A stretch of DNA of 64,000 nucleotides from Lachnospiraceae bacterium (GTDB lineage: Bacteria > Bacillota > Clostridia > Lachnospirales > Lachnospiraceae): positions 62,001 to 126,000 of the forward strand of contig JAFSIQ010000037.1 in assembly GCA_017439675.1 (NCBI GenBank), given 5' to 3'. The notes below the pieces were generated by a model that searched no databases, was not told the origin of the DNA, and saw only the letters and a program-made list of their open reading frames with translations. Of this stretch, positions 36,588 through 45,157 are shown piece after piece (the stretch's first letter is position 1; every line of letters begins with the position of its first letter). The position numbers and the translations under genes were made by a program.

Positions 36588-37313
36588 TTAAGTGATAGCC
36601 GTTGTCAACAATGTGGTTTCTTCTTCACCCATCAACAAAGTAGTCTCTTCGTCTACCAACAGCGTAGTTTCTTCTTCACCCATCAACAAAGTAGTCTCTT
36701 CGTCTACCAACAGCGTAGTTTCTTCTTCACCCATCAGCAGAGTAGTCTCTTCGTCTGCCAACAGCGTAGTTTCTTCTTCGCCCATCAACAAAGTAGTCTC
36801 TTCATCTACCAAAACAGAGGTTTCATCTCCCTCTAACGGATTGGTCACTCCCTGTTCCACTAACAATGTAGTCGCCTCATCTCCAGTTTCTGTGTTGTCC
36901 ACCCCTGAATCTGTAGCCAATACCATCATTTCTTCCTCTACCTCAAATATATTTGCTGCAGAATAATCCGAACTTTCCTGTATTGCCTCTAATATACTCT
37001 GATTCGGTGCTACTTCAACCTTAGGTACTTTAGGTACAACGGCAATACTCTTACCTTCACCCTTTTCCCTTGATGCACTTCTAGCAGATGTGGAACCTCT
37101 CTTATGAACTGTCTCTTGTTTCTTTGCAGAAAAATCCCTTTGGGACTTTCCATCTTCTTCCTTTTCATAAATCTTCTTGATAGCTCTTTTTGCATTCCAA
37201 CCAGTTACATCACCAATCAGTTTTGCAACATGATTACGAACAAATAAAACAATGCTAATCACCAAAAAAATCAGTGCAAGCGTCAATCCTACATAAAACA
37301 TTATTTGGTACAT
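36588..37313 (-). CDS. Membrane protein with ten ETTLL-type phospho-acceptor-like repeats
   Basis: A protein of 241 residues. One N-terminal membrane helix (about residues 4-24) precedes a basic cytosolic stretch (KRAIKKIYEK, SARSASREKG) and an acidic tail. From about residue 146 the tail carries EATTLL, ETSVL and eight EETTLL motifs, alternating LLMGE and LLVDE spacers; it ends TTLLTTAIT. The motif resembles ETTSVF of GarA/OdhI, where kinases of the PknB/PknG type phosphorylate Thr for FHA binding. The gene is 4 bp after the Ser/Thr kinase gene, with GGAGG inside that gene's last codons. The start is the ATG at 37313. A phospho-scaffold role is inferred. Confidence 0.8.
   Translation of the reverse strand: MYQIMFYVGLTLALIFLVISIVLFVRNHVAKLIGDVTGWNAKRAIKKIYEKEEDGKSQRDFSAKKQETVHKRGSTSARSASREKGEGKSIAVVPKVPKVEVAPNQSILEAIQESSDYSAANIFEVEEEMMVLATDSGVDNTETGDEATTLLVEQGVTNPLEGDETSVLVDEETTLLMGEEETTLLADEETTLLMGEEETTLLVDEETTLLMGEEETTLLVDEETTLLMGEEETTLLTTAIT
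36605..36800. repeat. 51-bp tandem coding repeat (ETTLL units)
   Basis: About four units of 51 bp, each coding MGEEETTLLVDEETTLL with small changes, lie in frame in the membrane protein gene. The copies are nearly identical at DNA level, so copy number may vary between strains. Confidence 0.85.
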
Positions 37314-37317
37314 GTCA

Positions 37318-39369
37318 TCATCCTCCATTTCTCTCAAATAATGGAGAAAGCTTCTGTGTCAGCTGCTTCCACCGATAGTCATCTTCTATGCCTGGAACCT
37401 TACTTCCCTGCTCATACAAACCATACAACTTATCGTAATCCCATAATTCCACATTGGTTGTCTTTTGCTCCTCCATCTCGCAGAGAAGAGAAAGATGACC
37501 TGTATATAAAGAGATACTCGCATCCTTATAGGATGCTCCCTTTGCGGTTTTATAATATGCTTCCTCTGCGGTCTCATATACCTCACAGGCATCTTCGTAC
37601 TGTCCCAACGCCTCATAGATATCCGCCTTTTGACAATACTTTGCCTCACGAAGCTGGTAGTCTGCCACACTGTCAATGGTCTCCTCCGTATCCCACGACA
37701 ACATGCTTAAAATAAAGTCACAGCATTCCAATGCTTTATTATAGTTCTCCTTTGAAGCTTCCGGATTCGTCTCTGCCAGACTTTCCCCTAAATGCTCATA
37801 CGCCAATGCAAGATACTGGTTATAAACTGCATAATACTCCGCTTTGATACTGTCGTCCTCATAATCCTCCAAAAGCTGCAAACCTTTGTTCGCCACCTGT
37901 ACAAGACTCTCTGCTGCCGTATCCATTTGATTCAGATTTCTAGCGTATACAATACAGAGCAAGCGATAATTCATCAATTTGTTAATGGATATGGTGGTTC
38001 CGTCATTAGTGGCTTCAAATTGCTGTAAATTCTCTAAGAGCTCATTATAGTCCACATGCAATTCGCCCATAGCCATCGCAATGGTGCTATAGTACTCTGC
38101 CTCCGGATGCTCATTCAAATCCAACATGCTAAAGTAGTACGCACTAGATTTATAATCCTTTAGTACTTCAAAATAGTTCAATGCCACATTGAGTAACACA
38201 TCTTGATTCTGGTGTATATTGTCATACTTCTGATCCACGTAATAGGTTACACGGCTAAGCCCTGTTTCCGCATCATCCATATAGTTAATATACAAATTCA
38301 TAAGTTCGATATATGCAGTGTCACGACTTCCATCCACCTCTGTGATTGCATCTACATATACACCGGCAGCCTCATCATACCTCCCCTGTACAGTATAATT
38401 AAACCCTTCTCGGATCATGTTTTCATAGTTACTACTCTGCTCTTTTTGGTTACCGATATATCCCACAACTGCCATAATTCCAAAACAGACAGATAGCCCT
38501 GCAGTTATCAAGAAGCTACGCATCTTTTGAAAACATTCCTTGCGAAATGCATCATCCAATTCTTCGTAATGCTCCAAATCATACATCAACTCTGCACAGC
38601 TTTGATAACGATCCTCTGGATTCGGCATAGTACATTTGCTGATAATCTTCTCCAACCCACTAGAAAGCGTAGTATCCCAATGGCGAATCGGTTTTATTAC
38701 ATATGGTGGCTCACAAGGATTCTTGCCTGTCACAATATGATATAATGTAGCACCCAAACTATAGATATCTGTTCTTGCATCCGTCTTGTGAATACCTCTC
38801 CCCTTAGAATCACCAAACTGTTCTGGTGCTGCGTAGCCTCTAGTTCCTAACGCTGTAGTATCTGCCAAGCTTTCCACATCTAGCTCTTTCGCTGTTCCGA
38901 AATCAATTAGTTTCACTTTACCATCTGGTTTCAACATGATATTAGAGGGTTTCATATCGCGATAAATAATTGGTGGATTCATGGAATGTAAATAATCCAG
39001 TGCACTACAAAGTTCCTTTGCCCATCCAATTACCTTGTCCTGCGATTGTGCTCCGTCCATACTCAGCACCTCATTCAACGGACGACCTTCTATGTAATCC
39101 ATAACCACAAACACATTACCACTGTAGTCAATAATATCCACTATTCTCGGAAGCACTGGATGATCTACCATTTTCAGAACATTCGCCTCCATTTGAAGAC
39201 CCTTTAGCAAGGTTTTCTTATCCTGCTTATTACTCGTCTTAATCTCCTTAACAGCCCACTGCTTGTTTAGGCGAGTGTCCATAGCCAGATATACAATAGA
39301 CATTCCGCCTTGTCCGATTTTTTTCAATATTTCATATTTGCCGCCTAATACAGTGCCAACTCTTGTCAT
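37318..39369 (-). CDS. Membrane Ser/Thr protein kinase with extracellular TPR-like region
   Basis: A protein of 683 residues. The Hanks-type kinase domain (about 12-275) has the glycine loop IGQGGMSIVYLA, Lys in WAVKEI, catalytic YRDMKPSN, DFG in LIDFGTAKE, a Thr-rich activation loop ADTTALGTRGYAAPEQF and DIYSLG. One membrane helix (about 291-311) is followed by about 370 residues of helical repeats with TPR-like patterns (YDEAAGVYVDAI, YEDACEVYETAEEAYYKTA), which should lie outside the cell in place of PASTA domains. It sits between the PP2C gene and the ETTLL-repeat gene. Probable targets are that tail and the FHA protein. GAGGTGAGTAC precedes the ATG. Confidence 0.92.
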   Translation of the reverse strand: MTRVGTVLGGKYEILKKIGQGGMSIVYLAMDTRLNKQWAVKEIKTSNKQDKKTLLKGLQMEANVLKMVDHPVLPRIVDIIDYSGNVFVVMDYIEGRPLNEVLSMDGAQSQDKVIGWAKELCSALDYLHSMNPPIIYRDMKPSNIMLKPDGKVKLIDFGTAKELDVESLADTTALGTRGYAAPEQFGDSKGRGIHKTDARTDIYSLGATLYHIVTGKNPCEPPYVIKPIRHWDTTLSSGLEKIISKCTMPNPEDRYQSCAELMYDLEHYEELDDAFRKECFQKMRSFLITAGLSVCFGIMAVVGYIGNQKEQSSNYENMIREGFNYTVQGRYDEAAGVYVDAITEVDGSRDTAYIELMNLYINYMDDAETGLSRVTYYVDQKYDNIHQNQDVLLNVALNYFEVLKDYKSSAYYFSMLDLNEHPEAEYYSTIAMAMGELHVDYNELLENLQQFEATNDGTTISINKLMNYRLLCIVYARNLNQMDTAAESLVQVANKGLQLLEDYEDDSIKAEYYAVYNQYLALAYEHLGESLAETNPEASKENYNKALECCDFILSMLSWDTEETIDSVADYQLREAKYCQKADIYEALGQYEDACEVYETAEEAYYKTAKGASYKDASISLYTGHLSLLCEMEEQKTTNVELWDYDKLYGLYEQGSKVPGIEDDYRWKQLTQKLSPLFERNGG

Positions 39370-39473
39370 GTACTCACCTCTTTATTAAAGACTCGTCCGC
39401 GAATCCTGGTGTCAAATTCGCGTCAGCCCAACTGACATAGTATATCTGCAAATCTGCGTACATCCTCACGCGT

Positions 39474-40247
39474 TTACGGTCTCACTACAATTCCTACTAC
39501 GGTTATGTTATCCCGCTCTCCTCTATTCATCACTAACCTAATCATTTCTCGACAGGTGCTTGTAATCGTATCCTTATCTGATAAAATACCAGGATTAAAT
39601 TTTTGTTGCAATTCTTCCTCTGTTACCAAGTGTACAAATCCATCTGAGCAAAGAATAAATGTTACCGCATCCTTCAGTTCCCCACAATCAAATTGCGGTT
39701 CTACGACAGTTGATGCACCTACGCACTGCAACAATATGCTTCTTCGCGGATCCACTTTTGCTTGCTCTTCTGTAATGATTCCCATTCGAACCTCTTGTGC
39801 TACCAAAGTATGATCAACCGTAATTCTCTGCAAGACATTGCCCACCTGATATAGCCGACTATCACCCACATGACAGACATAGTATTGATTCTGATAAGTC
39901 AATAAAGCCGTAACTGTTGTCCCTAGAGTAAGTCCCTGCTTTCTGGCATAATCCGCCAACCTATCATTCACCGCATCAATTTCACTTCTCCACTGAGTAT
40001 ATATCAATTCCTCAGACACAGTATTTGTGGCTACCATCTTAGCAAACCTAGTGTCAAACCATCGATTCATTGCTACCACAACCTCTTTACTTGCCAATTC
40101 TCCTTGTTCTAAACCACCCATTCCATCACACACAATCGCAAACACAATCTTACCCTTTGGAGAGTTCACCACTTTAACCGACAATGAATCCTGATTAATT
40201 TGTTTTGTTCTTCCCACATCTGTATAATACGATGCTATAATTTCCAT
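39474..40247 (-). CDS. PP2C-family Ser/Thr phosphatase
   Basis: A protein of 257 residues, a single PP2C domain. Metal-binding motifs visible are NQDSL (near 18), VCDGMGGLEQGE (near 39-50), HVGDSRLYQV and CSDGFVHLV, plus the terminal GERDNITVVGIVV. It should remove phosphate from proteins modified by the neighbouring kinase. It has no membrane helix. It lies between the FHA and kinase genes, all read leftward. A 104-bp spacer without a clear terminator separates it from the kinase gene. Confidence 0.93.
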   Translation of the reverse strand: MEIIASYYTDVGRTKQINQDSLSVKVVNSPKGKIVFAIVCDGMGGLEQGELASKEVVVAMNRWFDTRFAKMVATNTVSEELIYTQWRSEIDAVNDRLADYARKQGLTLGTTVTALLTYQNQYYVCHVGDSRLYQVGNVLQRITVDHTLVAQEVRMGIITEEQAKVDPRRSILLQCVGASTVVEPQFDCGELKDAVTFILCSDGFVHLVTEEELQQKFNPGILSDKDTITSTCREMIRLVMNRGERDNITVVGIVVRP

Positions 40248-40377
40248 AAATAATATCCACCCACATTAAACAATACACTCTATAACAGCATCGGGTTCCC
40301 TGTAAACAGGAAACCCGACTCTTCTACACACCAAAACTATTATAACTAGTCATTCAATCCTTATGTACAAAGAGCAT

Positions 40378-42219
40378 TTATCTTAATTTGAAAACAAACT
40401 CCTCATCACCTAATACAATCTTACAATCATGTGTAAGCAATTCGTTATCCCCTTCATCTAATATCTTACCATTAACAAATGTATGATTTGTAGACTTATT
40501 ATCCTTCACATAATATACATCATCCTTACTGGTAATAATGGCATGCACTCGGCTAACTGCACTGTTTCCCTTAACAGTATAGTCCACTCCCATACTTGCT
40601 TTACCAATTTTGAAGGTTTGCTTTGTAATCATCACTCGCTCTTCTGTATTCACACGCACCAAGTAAGGCATTGCCTTTGGAATATCTGCACCTTTCAAGA
40701 TGCCGGTAGCACCAATCGTCTGACTCAAAATAGAGTTACTTACTACCTCTTCCTCTGCATCATCCTCATCCAAAACAACTTCTTTCGTCATCTCAAGCTG
40801 TCTTGACTCCTCCTGCGTGTTCATCATAACGCTAGCACGATTCACCTTAATATTTTTCTTTATCTTCAAGCCGGTTTCCTCGCGCTTTGCTCTTCTTTCT
40901 TCCAACTCTTGTTCTGCCAAAAATTCTTCAAAATCATCTTGAATCACACCAGAAGCTGATGTGGTTCTTGTCTTAAAGGTTGGCTTCTTAGGCGAAACCT
41001 TCTCTTCTGTTTTAACAGATGTTGCTTTCGCCTCCTGCACCTGTTTCTTCAAGCTCTCAATTATGCTTTCTGCTTCTTCGTCAGTTGTCATGGTTTCCGT
41101 CTCTGGTGCAAAGATGGCACCTGTCTGCGCTTGAGTCGTATCTTCTATCTCCTCCGCTTCCGACTGAACCACTTCCTCAATTTCTTCTGCCTCTGCCTGA
41201 GGCACCTCCTCAATTTCTTCTGCCTCTGCCTGAGGTACCTCCTCAATTTCTTCTGCCTCTGCCTGAGGTACTTCCTCAGCTTCTTCTACCTCTGCCTGAG
41301 GTACCTCCTCAATTTCTTCTGCCTCTGCCTGAGGTACTTCCTCAGCTTCTTCTACCTCTGCCTGAGGTACTTCCTCAAGTTCTTCTGCCTCTGCCTGAGG
41401 TACTTCCTCAGCTTCTTCTACCTCTGCCTGAGGTACTTCCTCAAGTTCTTCTACCTCTGCCTGAGGTACTTCCTCAAGTTCTTCTGCCTCTGCCTGAGGT
41501 ACTTCCTCAGCTTCTTCTACCTCTGCCCGAGGTACTTCCTCAGCTTCTTTTTCCTCTGCCTGAGACACTTCCTCAGTTTCTTCCGCTTCTTCAGCAACCT
41601 CTAACACTTCCTCATAATCTACATATATATCCGCAGAGGAATCTTCCGGAATAGCAATTCCCATGGTATCCATCAATTCTTCAATCAATGTAACCAAATT
41701 ACGCATATTAAAAAGCCCTGGCGTATTGATATAAGTCAAAAGCCTTGCCACATAATCTCCACTTTCACAGGCATCAAAACGCAAACTAGCAATAAAATTT
41801 CTAAGGAAGACATTCAAATCTGTCTCTTCCTTCATCTCCTCTAACGGAATACAAATAAATTCCACCTCATACTCAGAATTAATATAAATATAGTTACGAT
41901 GAAGCACTAAATAGGACAATGGAATACGGTACTCTGCCATATCAATCAACGCCAACACAAGTCCACGCATAACCATCAGAACCATCTCTGCATTAATTTC
42001 CTGATTGGACAACTCACACAATCGAATCTTATCAGTCACGTTATAAGAAAAGGTATCTTCTTCTTCTCCCTCTTCAAAAATAATAGGAACAAGTCCTTTC
42101 GGTTCCTCATCCTCTAAGAAATCTAATACCTCCTCATCCAAAACTGCATCATTCTCAATGTTGTAAGTTAAAAATTGTTCTTTATCAAAATTTCTGACTC
42201 TAAAACTTACCTTTTTCAT
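40378..42219 (-). CDS. DUF6382-FHA protein with long acidic repeat
   Basis: A protein of 613 residues. The N-terminal DUF6382-like domain (1-190; FRVRNFDKEQFLTY, PLSYLVLHRNYIYI) is followed by a repeat region (about 210-360) of some 14 ten-residue units, EEVPQAEAEE with A/L/I changes. A charged linker leads to a C-terminal FHA domain (about 515-613) with IGKASMGVDYTV, SRVHAII, STNHTFVNGK; the phospho-threonine-binding Ser, Arg, His and Asn are present. FHA domains bind phospho-Thr peptides, so it is the likely reader of kinase output. The start is the ATG at 42219 after AAGGGGATATTAGT. It is the first gene of the cluster, with its own promoter. Confidence 0.88.
   Translation of the reverse strand: MKKVSFRVRNFDKEQFLTYNIENDAVLDEEVLDFLEDEEPKGLVPIIFEEGEEEDTFSYNVTDKIRLCELSNQEINAEMVLMVMRGLVLALIDMAEYRIPLSYLVLHRNYIYINSEYEVEFICIPLEEMKEETDLNVFLRNFIASLRFDACESGDYVARLLTYINTPGLFNMRNLVTLIEELMDTMGIAIPEDSSADIYVDYEEVLEVAEEAEETEEVSQAEEKEAEEVPRAEVEEAEEVPQAEAEELEEVPQAEVEELEEVPQAEVEEAEEVPQAEAEELEEVPQAEVEEAEEVPQAEAEEIEEVPQAEVEEAEEVPQAEAEEIEEVPQAEAEEIEEVPQAEAEEIEEVVQSEAEEIEDTTQAQTGAIFAPETETMTTDEEAESIIESLKKQVQEAKATSVKTEEKVSPKKPTFKTRTTSASGVIQDDFEEFLAEQELEERRAKREETGLKIKKNIKVNRASVMMNTQEESRQLEMTKEVVLDEDDAEEEVVSNSILSQTIGATGILKGADIPKAMPYLVRVNTEERVMITKQTFKIGKASMGVDYTVKGNSAVSRVHAIITSKDDVYYVKDNKSTNHTFVNGKILDEGDNELLTHDCKIVLGDEEFVFKLR
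41140..41590. repeat. 30-bp tandem coding repeat in the FHA gene
   Basis: About 14 near-identical 30-bp units coding (E)EVPQAE(A/V)EE(A/L/I) in frame, with the outer units more diverged. The opposite strand has long open frames rich in Leu only because of this repeat. Confidence 0.9.
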
Positions 42220-42351
42220 ACTAATATCCCCTTCCAATATCAGAATTGTATTCTAAAATATCTCTTCTCAATAACTTTCGTTCTTATTGTGAAACCCTTT
42301 TCAATCACATAGGAAAATCAGACTATCCCACAATACTCATAGTTATTTTAT

Positions 42352-42380
42352 ATTATAGTTGATTCCGACTTGTTACGCAA
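42352..42380 (-). promoter_or_regulatory. Promoter of the FHA-kinase cluster
   Basis: Reverse-strand TTGCGT (42375-42380), 17-bp spacer and perfect TATAAT (42352-42357), about 130 bp upstream of the FHA start. The 492-bp gap up to the cyclophilin gene holds this, the divergent promoter at 42612 and otherwise T-rich DNA without a gene. Confidence 0.65.
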
Positions 42381-42611
42381 GTATATTATTCCATGAAAAC
42401 CATTATACAACCATTGATTTTGATAGATTTATCATAACCCCAAAAAACAAAAAAGCAATTCTTTTTCTATACTTTATTCTTCTTTTTTTGTGATGATTTT
42501 GAAAAATGTTTGATTCTCATAAATAATTTGTGAAAGCTCATATCTCTACATTCAAACTTTGGATGTTTTCCCTTCAAACTTTTTCACAATTACACTTTTC
42601 AAGATTTCCAA

Positions 42612-42640
42612 TTGTCAACAATAACTAGAAGTGTTAAAAT
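42612..42640 (+). promoter_or_regulatory. Cyclophilin promoter
   Basis: TTGTCA (42612-42617), 17-bp spacer and TAAAAT (42635-42640), about 70 bp before the start at 42712. Confidence 0.65.
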
Positions 42641-42711
42641 GACAACATCATTTTGTGGTACAATCACAATGAATTACCGCAATATTTTATCAAAGAAAGG
42701 AACGAACAATT

Positions 42712-43230
42712 ATGGCAAATCCAATTGTTACAATCACAATGGAAAATGGCGACATAATGAAGGCAGAGCTTTATCCTGACATTGCGCCTAACACAGTAAA
42801 CAACTTTATTTCATTAGTTAAGAAGGGCTATTACGATGGGCTAATTTTCCATCGCGTCATCAAAGGTTTTATGATCCAAGGCGGGTGTCCAGATGGTATC
42901 GGAACCGGTGGTCCTGGCTATAGCATTAAAGGCGAATTTAATATGAATGGTTTTGAGAACAACCTAAAGCACACCCCTGGTGTACTTTCCATGGCACGTT
43001 CCATGATGCCAGATTCTGCAGGCTCACAGATTTTCATTATGCACAAGACATCTCCACATTTAGATGGACAATATGCTGCATTCGGAAAGGTAACCGAAGG
43101 ATTAGATATTGTAGATAAGATTGCGTGCGTAGAAACCAATTATAACGACAAGCCATTGGTGGAGCAAAAGATTCAATCTATGACAGTAGATACTTTCGGA
43201 GTAGAGTACCCAGAACCGGAGAAATGCTAG
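42712..43230 (+). CDS. Cyclophilin-type peptidyl-prolyl cis-trans isomerase
   Basis: A protein of 172 residues, one cyclophilin domain. It has NTVNNFISLVKKGYYDGLIF, FHRVIKGFMIQGG with the catalytic Arg, and AGSQIFIM; the usual Trp in the final motif is replaced by LDGQYAAFGKV. There is no signal peptide, so it acts in the cytosol in protein folding. AAAGGAACGAACAATT precedes the ATG. Monocistronic, followed by a terminator. Confidence 0.95.
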   Translation: MANPIVTITMENGDIMKAELYPDIAPNTVNNFISLVKKGYYDGLIFHRVIKGFMIQGGCPDGIGTGGPGYSIKGEFNMNGFENNLKHTPGVLSMARSMMPDSAGSQIFIMHKTSPHLDGQYAAFGKVTEGLDIVDKIACVETNYNDKPLVEQKIQSMTVDTFGVEYPEPEKC

Positions 43231-43267
43231 AATTCCTTCTCTGGATTTCAAACAATAATAAAACAAA

Positions 43268-43301
43268 AGGGATAACCATTTCTAAAGAAATCGTTATCCC
43301 T
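43268..43301. terminator. Shared terminator of convergent genes
   Basis: AGGGATAAC and ATTTC pair with GAAAT and GTTATCCCT around TAAA, between the cyclophilin gene and the leftward CorA gene. Confidence 0.8.
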
Positions 43302-43355
43302 AAGCTTCTACTCTTTTAACACGTTGTGTACAAAACACACAATTATTCATTCTAT

Positions 43356-44297
43356 CTATAACATCTTCTTTTTCTTCAACACCTTCAATACAACCATACA
43401 TATCAGTATAGTGCTCACACAAATAATTGCAAAGCCATATGGAACACTTTGCAATGGTACCCATTCCGCTGCCACATTCATTCCGTAAAAACCGGATATA
43501 ATATTAGGAATTGCCATAACAATTGTAATTGCTGCAAGATACTTCATCACATTATTCAATCGGATGTCAATAATGTTGGAAAGCAGTTCTCTAGTACCAT
43601 GGATAATATCGCGGTAGATAATGGTCATCTCAATCGCCTGTCCATTTTCCACCTTCACATCATCTAACAAATCCTTATCTTCCGGAAATTGTCTCACTCT
43701 ACTGTATCGGGAAAGACGGTCAATCACTGCTCCATTTGCACGCAAGGATGTGGCAAAGTAAACCAAGTTGGACTCTAACTCGTGTAAAGTTACCAAATCC
43801 GCTTCCTTCATGTCATCCTGTGCACGCTCCTCTATCTCAGTTCGCTTATTGTCAATGGTTCGTAGGTACAACTGGTATCCCATACAAGTACGATACAGAA
43901 TCTGGTATACAAAACGCATCTGCTTTTTTGTGCTAAAATCTCTCACAGTAGAATTCACAAAATACTGTAGCACTGGTGTCTCCTCCGCACAAATAGTGAT
44001 GATATAGTCATCCAACAATAAAATACCAAGCGGAATTGCAGTATACGCTTTCTGGTCATTACGAATTTCAATAATCGGAATATCCACAAGAATAAGAGTG
44101 TAATCATCCTCAATATCCACACGGGAACTCTCATCCGCATCCATCGCTGCACGCACATCGGCGATATCAATATCGAATCGATTGGAAATCAATTCCATCT
44201 CGTCCAAACTCGGGTCGGTAAGCTGAATCCAGGAACCGGGTTCGAATGCATGCTCTTCTCCAATTTTGCTATTTTCTGTTCGATAAATTTTAATCAT
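43356..44297 (-). CDS. corA: CorA-family magnesium/divalent cation transporter
   Basis: A protein of 313 residues. A large cytosolic alpha/beta domain and long helix (1-245) end in two membrane helices (about 250-270 and 285-305), with the signature YGMN in SGFYGMNVAAEW at the pore mouth. CorA proteins are pentameric channels for Mg2+ and sometimes Co2+ or Ni2+. The C-terminus is Lys-rich (KVLKKKKML), as in the family. GGAGGTATGCAAT precedes the ATG. It lies 122 bp after the small-multidrug-export gene. Confidence 0.92.
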   Translation of the reverse strand: MIKIYRTENSKIGEEHAFEPGSWIQLTDPSLDEMELISNRFDIDIADVRAAMDADESSRVDIEDDYTLILVDIPIIEIRNDQKAYTAIPLGILLLDDYIITICAEETPVLQYFVNSTVRDFSTKKQMRFVYQILYRTCMGYQLYLRTIDNKRTEIEERAQDDMKEADLVTLHELESNLVYFATSLRANGAVIDRLSRYSRVRQFPEDKDLLDDVKVENGQAIEMTIIYRDIIHGTRELLSNIIDIRLNNVMKYLAAITIVMAIPNIISGFYGMNVAAEWVPLQSVPYGFAIICVSTILICMVVLKVLKKKKML

Positions 44298-44419
44298 ATT
44301 GCATACCTCCGTTTCCTCTTATTCCGTGTATTCACCACACTAATCTAGTCTAATCGATTTACATAACATTGTCACAACTCTCCAAAATGAACGATCACTC
44401 TGTCTTGTAATACATTACC

Positions 44420-44899
44420 TTAACCGAATAGCATTCCTAAGCCGCCTAGCAAACCTGCACTGGCCAAACCCATAATAATACCTGCAAGCACAACACCTAA
44501 TAGCACTGCTAAAACACTAGACTTAAAATCCATATCTAAGATGCTGGCAGCCAAGGTTCCAGTCCATGCACCCGTTCCAGGCAGTGGAATTCCTACAAAA
44601 ATAAGTAATGCCCAGAACAATCCTTTTCCAGCTTTTTCCTGTAGCTTTTCTCCACCTTTATGACCTTTTTCTAAACAAAATGTAAAAAACTTGCCAATAA
44701 ACTTCTTATCCTTACCCCACTCTAATACTTTTCTGGCAAACAAAAAGATAATTGGAACGGGAATCATATTGCCTAAAATACAAACAATATATGCCGGAAG
44801 CACGGGAAGACCCATTGCTATGGAATATGGCACCGCGGCTCTCAACTCAATCAATGGGACCATAGAAATAAAAAATGCAATCAAATATTCCTTTATCAT
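44420..44899 (-). CDS. Small multidrug export family membrane protein (COG2426/PF06695)
   Basis: A protein of 159 residues with about four to five membrane helices. The N-terminal MVPLIELRAAVPYSIAMG and the later VGIPLPGTGAWTGTLAA are hallmarks of this family, which is related to the DedA-like SNARE-associated group. The family name is historical and drug export is not established; the true substrate is unknown. AGGAGATAAATATG gives the start. It is separated from the upstream LRR gene by a 258-bp gap that holds only the LRR terminator. Confidence 0.88.
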   Translation of the reverse strand: MIKEYLIAFFISMVPLIELRAAVPYSIAMGLPVLPAYIVCILGNMIPVPIIFLFARKVLEWGKDKKFIGKFFTFCLEKGHKGGEKLQEKAGKGLFWALLIFVGIPLPGTGAWTGTLAASILDMDFKSSVLAVLLGVVLAGIIMGLASAGLLGGLGMLFG

Positions 44900-45086
44900 A
44901 TTTATCTCCTCTTTTGCTATATCTTACTCTTAAACCATTGCCAAACTGTAATTCACACTATAAAAATTGTACACGTCAAACAGACACACTATTCGTTCGA
45001 TTCGCATGCCTTTAATATTCTACCTTTAATTGATGGAAACTGTCAACTATTTTAAAGAGAAGAATATACATACGATTTTATAATCG

Positions 45087-45139
45087 AAAAAGCCCGATTC
45101 TCCATGCAGTGATTACTCTGCATCGAAAACCGGACTTTT
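45087..45139 (-). terminator. Terminator after the LRR/InlB-repeat gene
   Basis: A long stem in which GTCCGGTT..CGATGCAG pairs with CTGCATGG..AATCGGGC in leftward RNA, followed by TTTTTCG. Confidence 0.8.
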
Positions 45140-45157
45140 CCACTTTCGTCATGTCAT

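Noticed and set aside
36605-36800. Regular short repeats that could suggest a CRISPR array
   Set aside because: The units are contiguous, in frame, without unique spacers, and code the ETTLL repeat.
41019-41654. Long plus-strand open frames with Leu/Pro/Phe-rich repeats
   Set aside because: They lie exactly antisense to the acidic repeat of the FHA gene and have no start signals; they are open only because of the 30-bp repeat.
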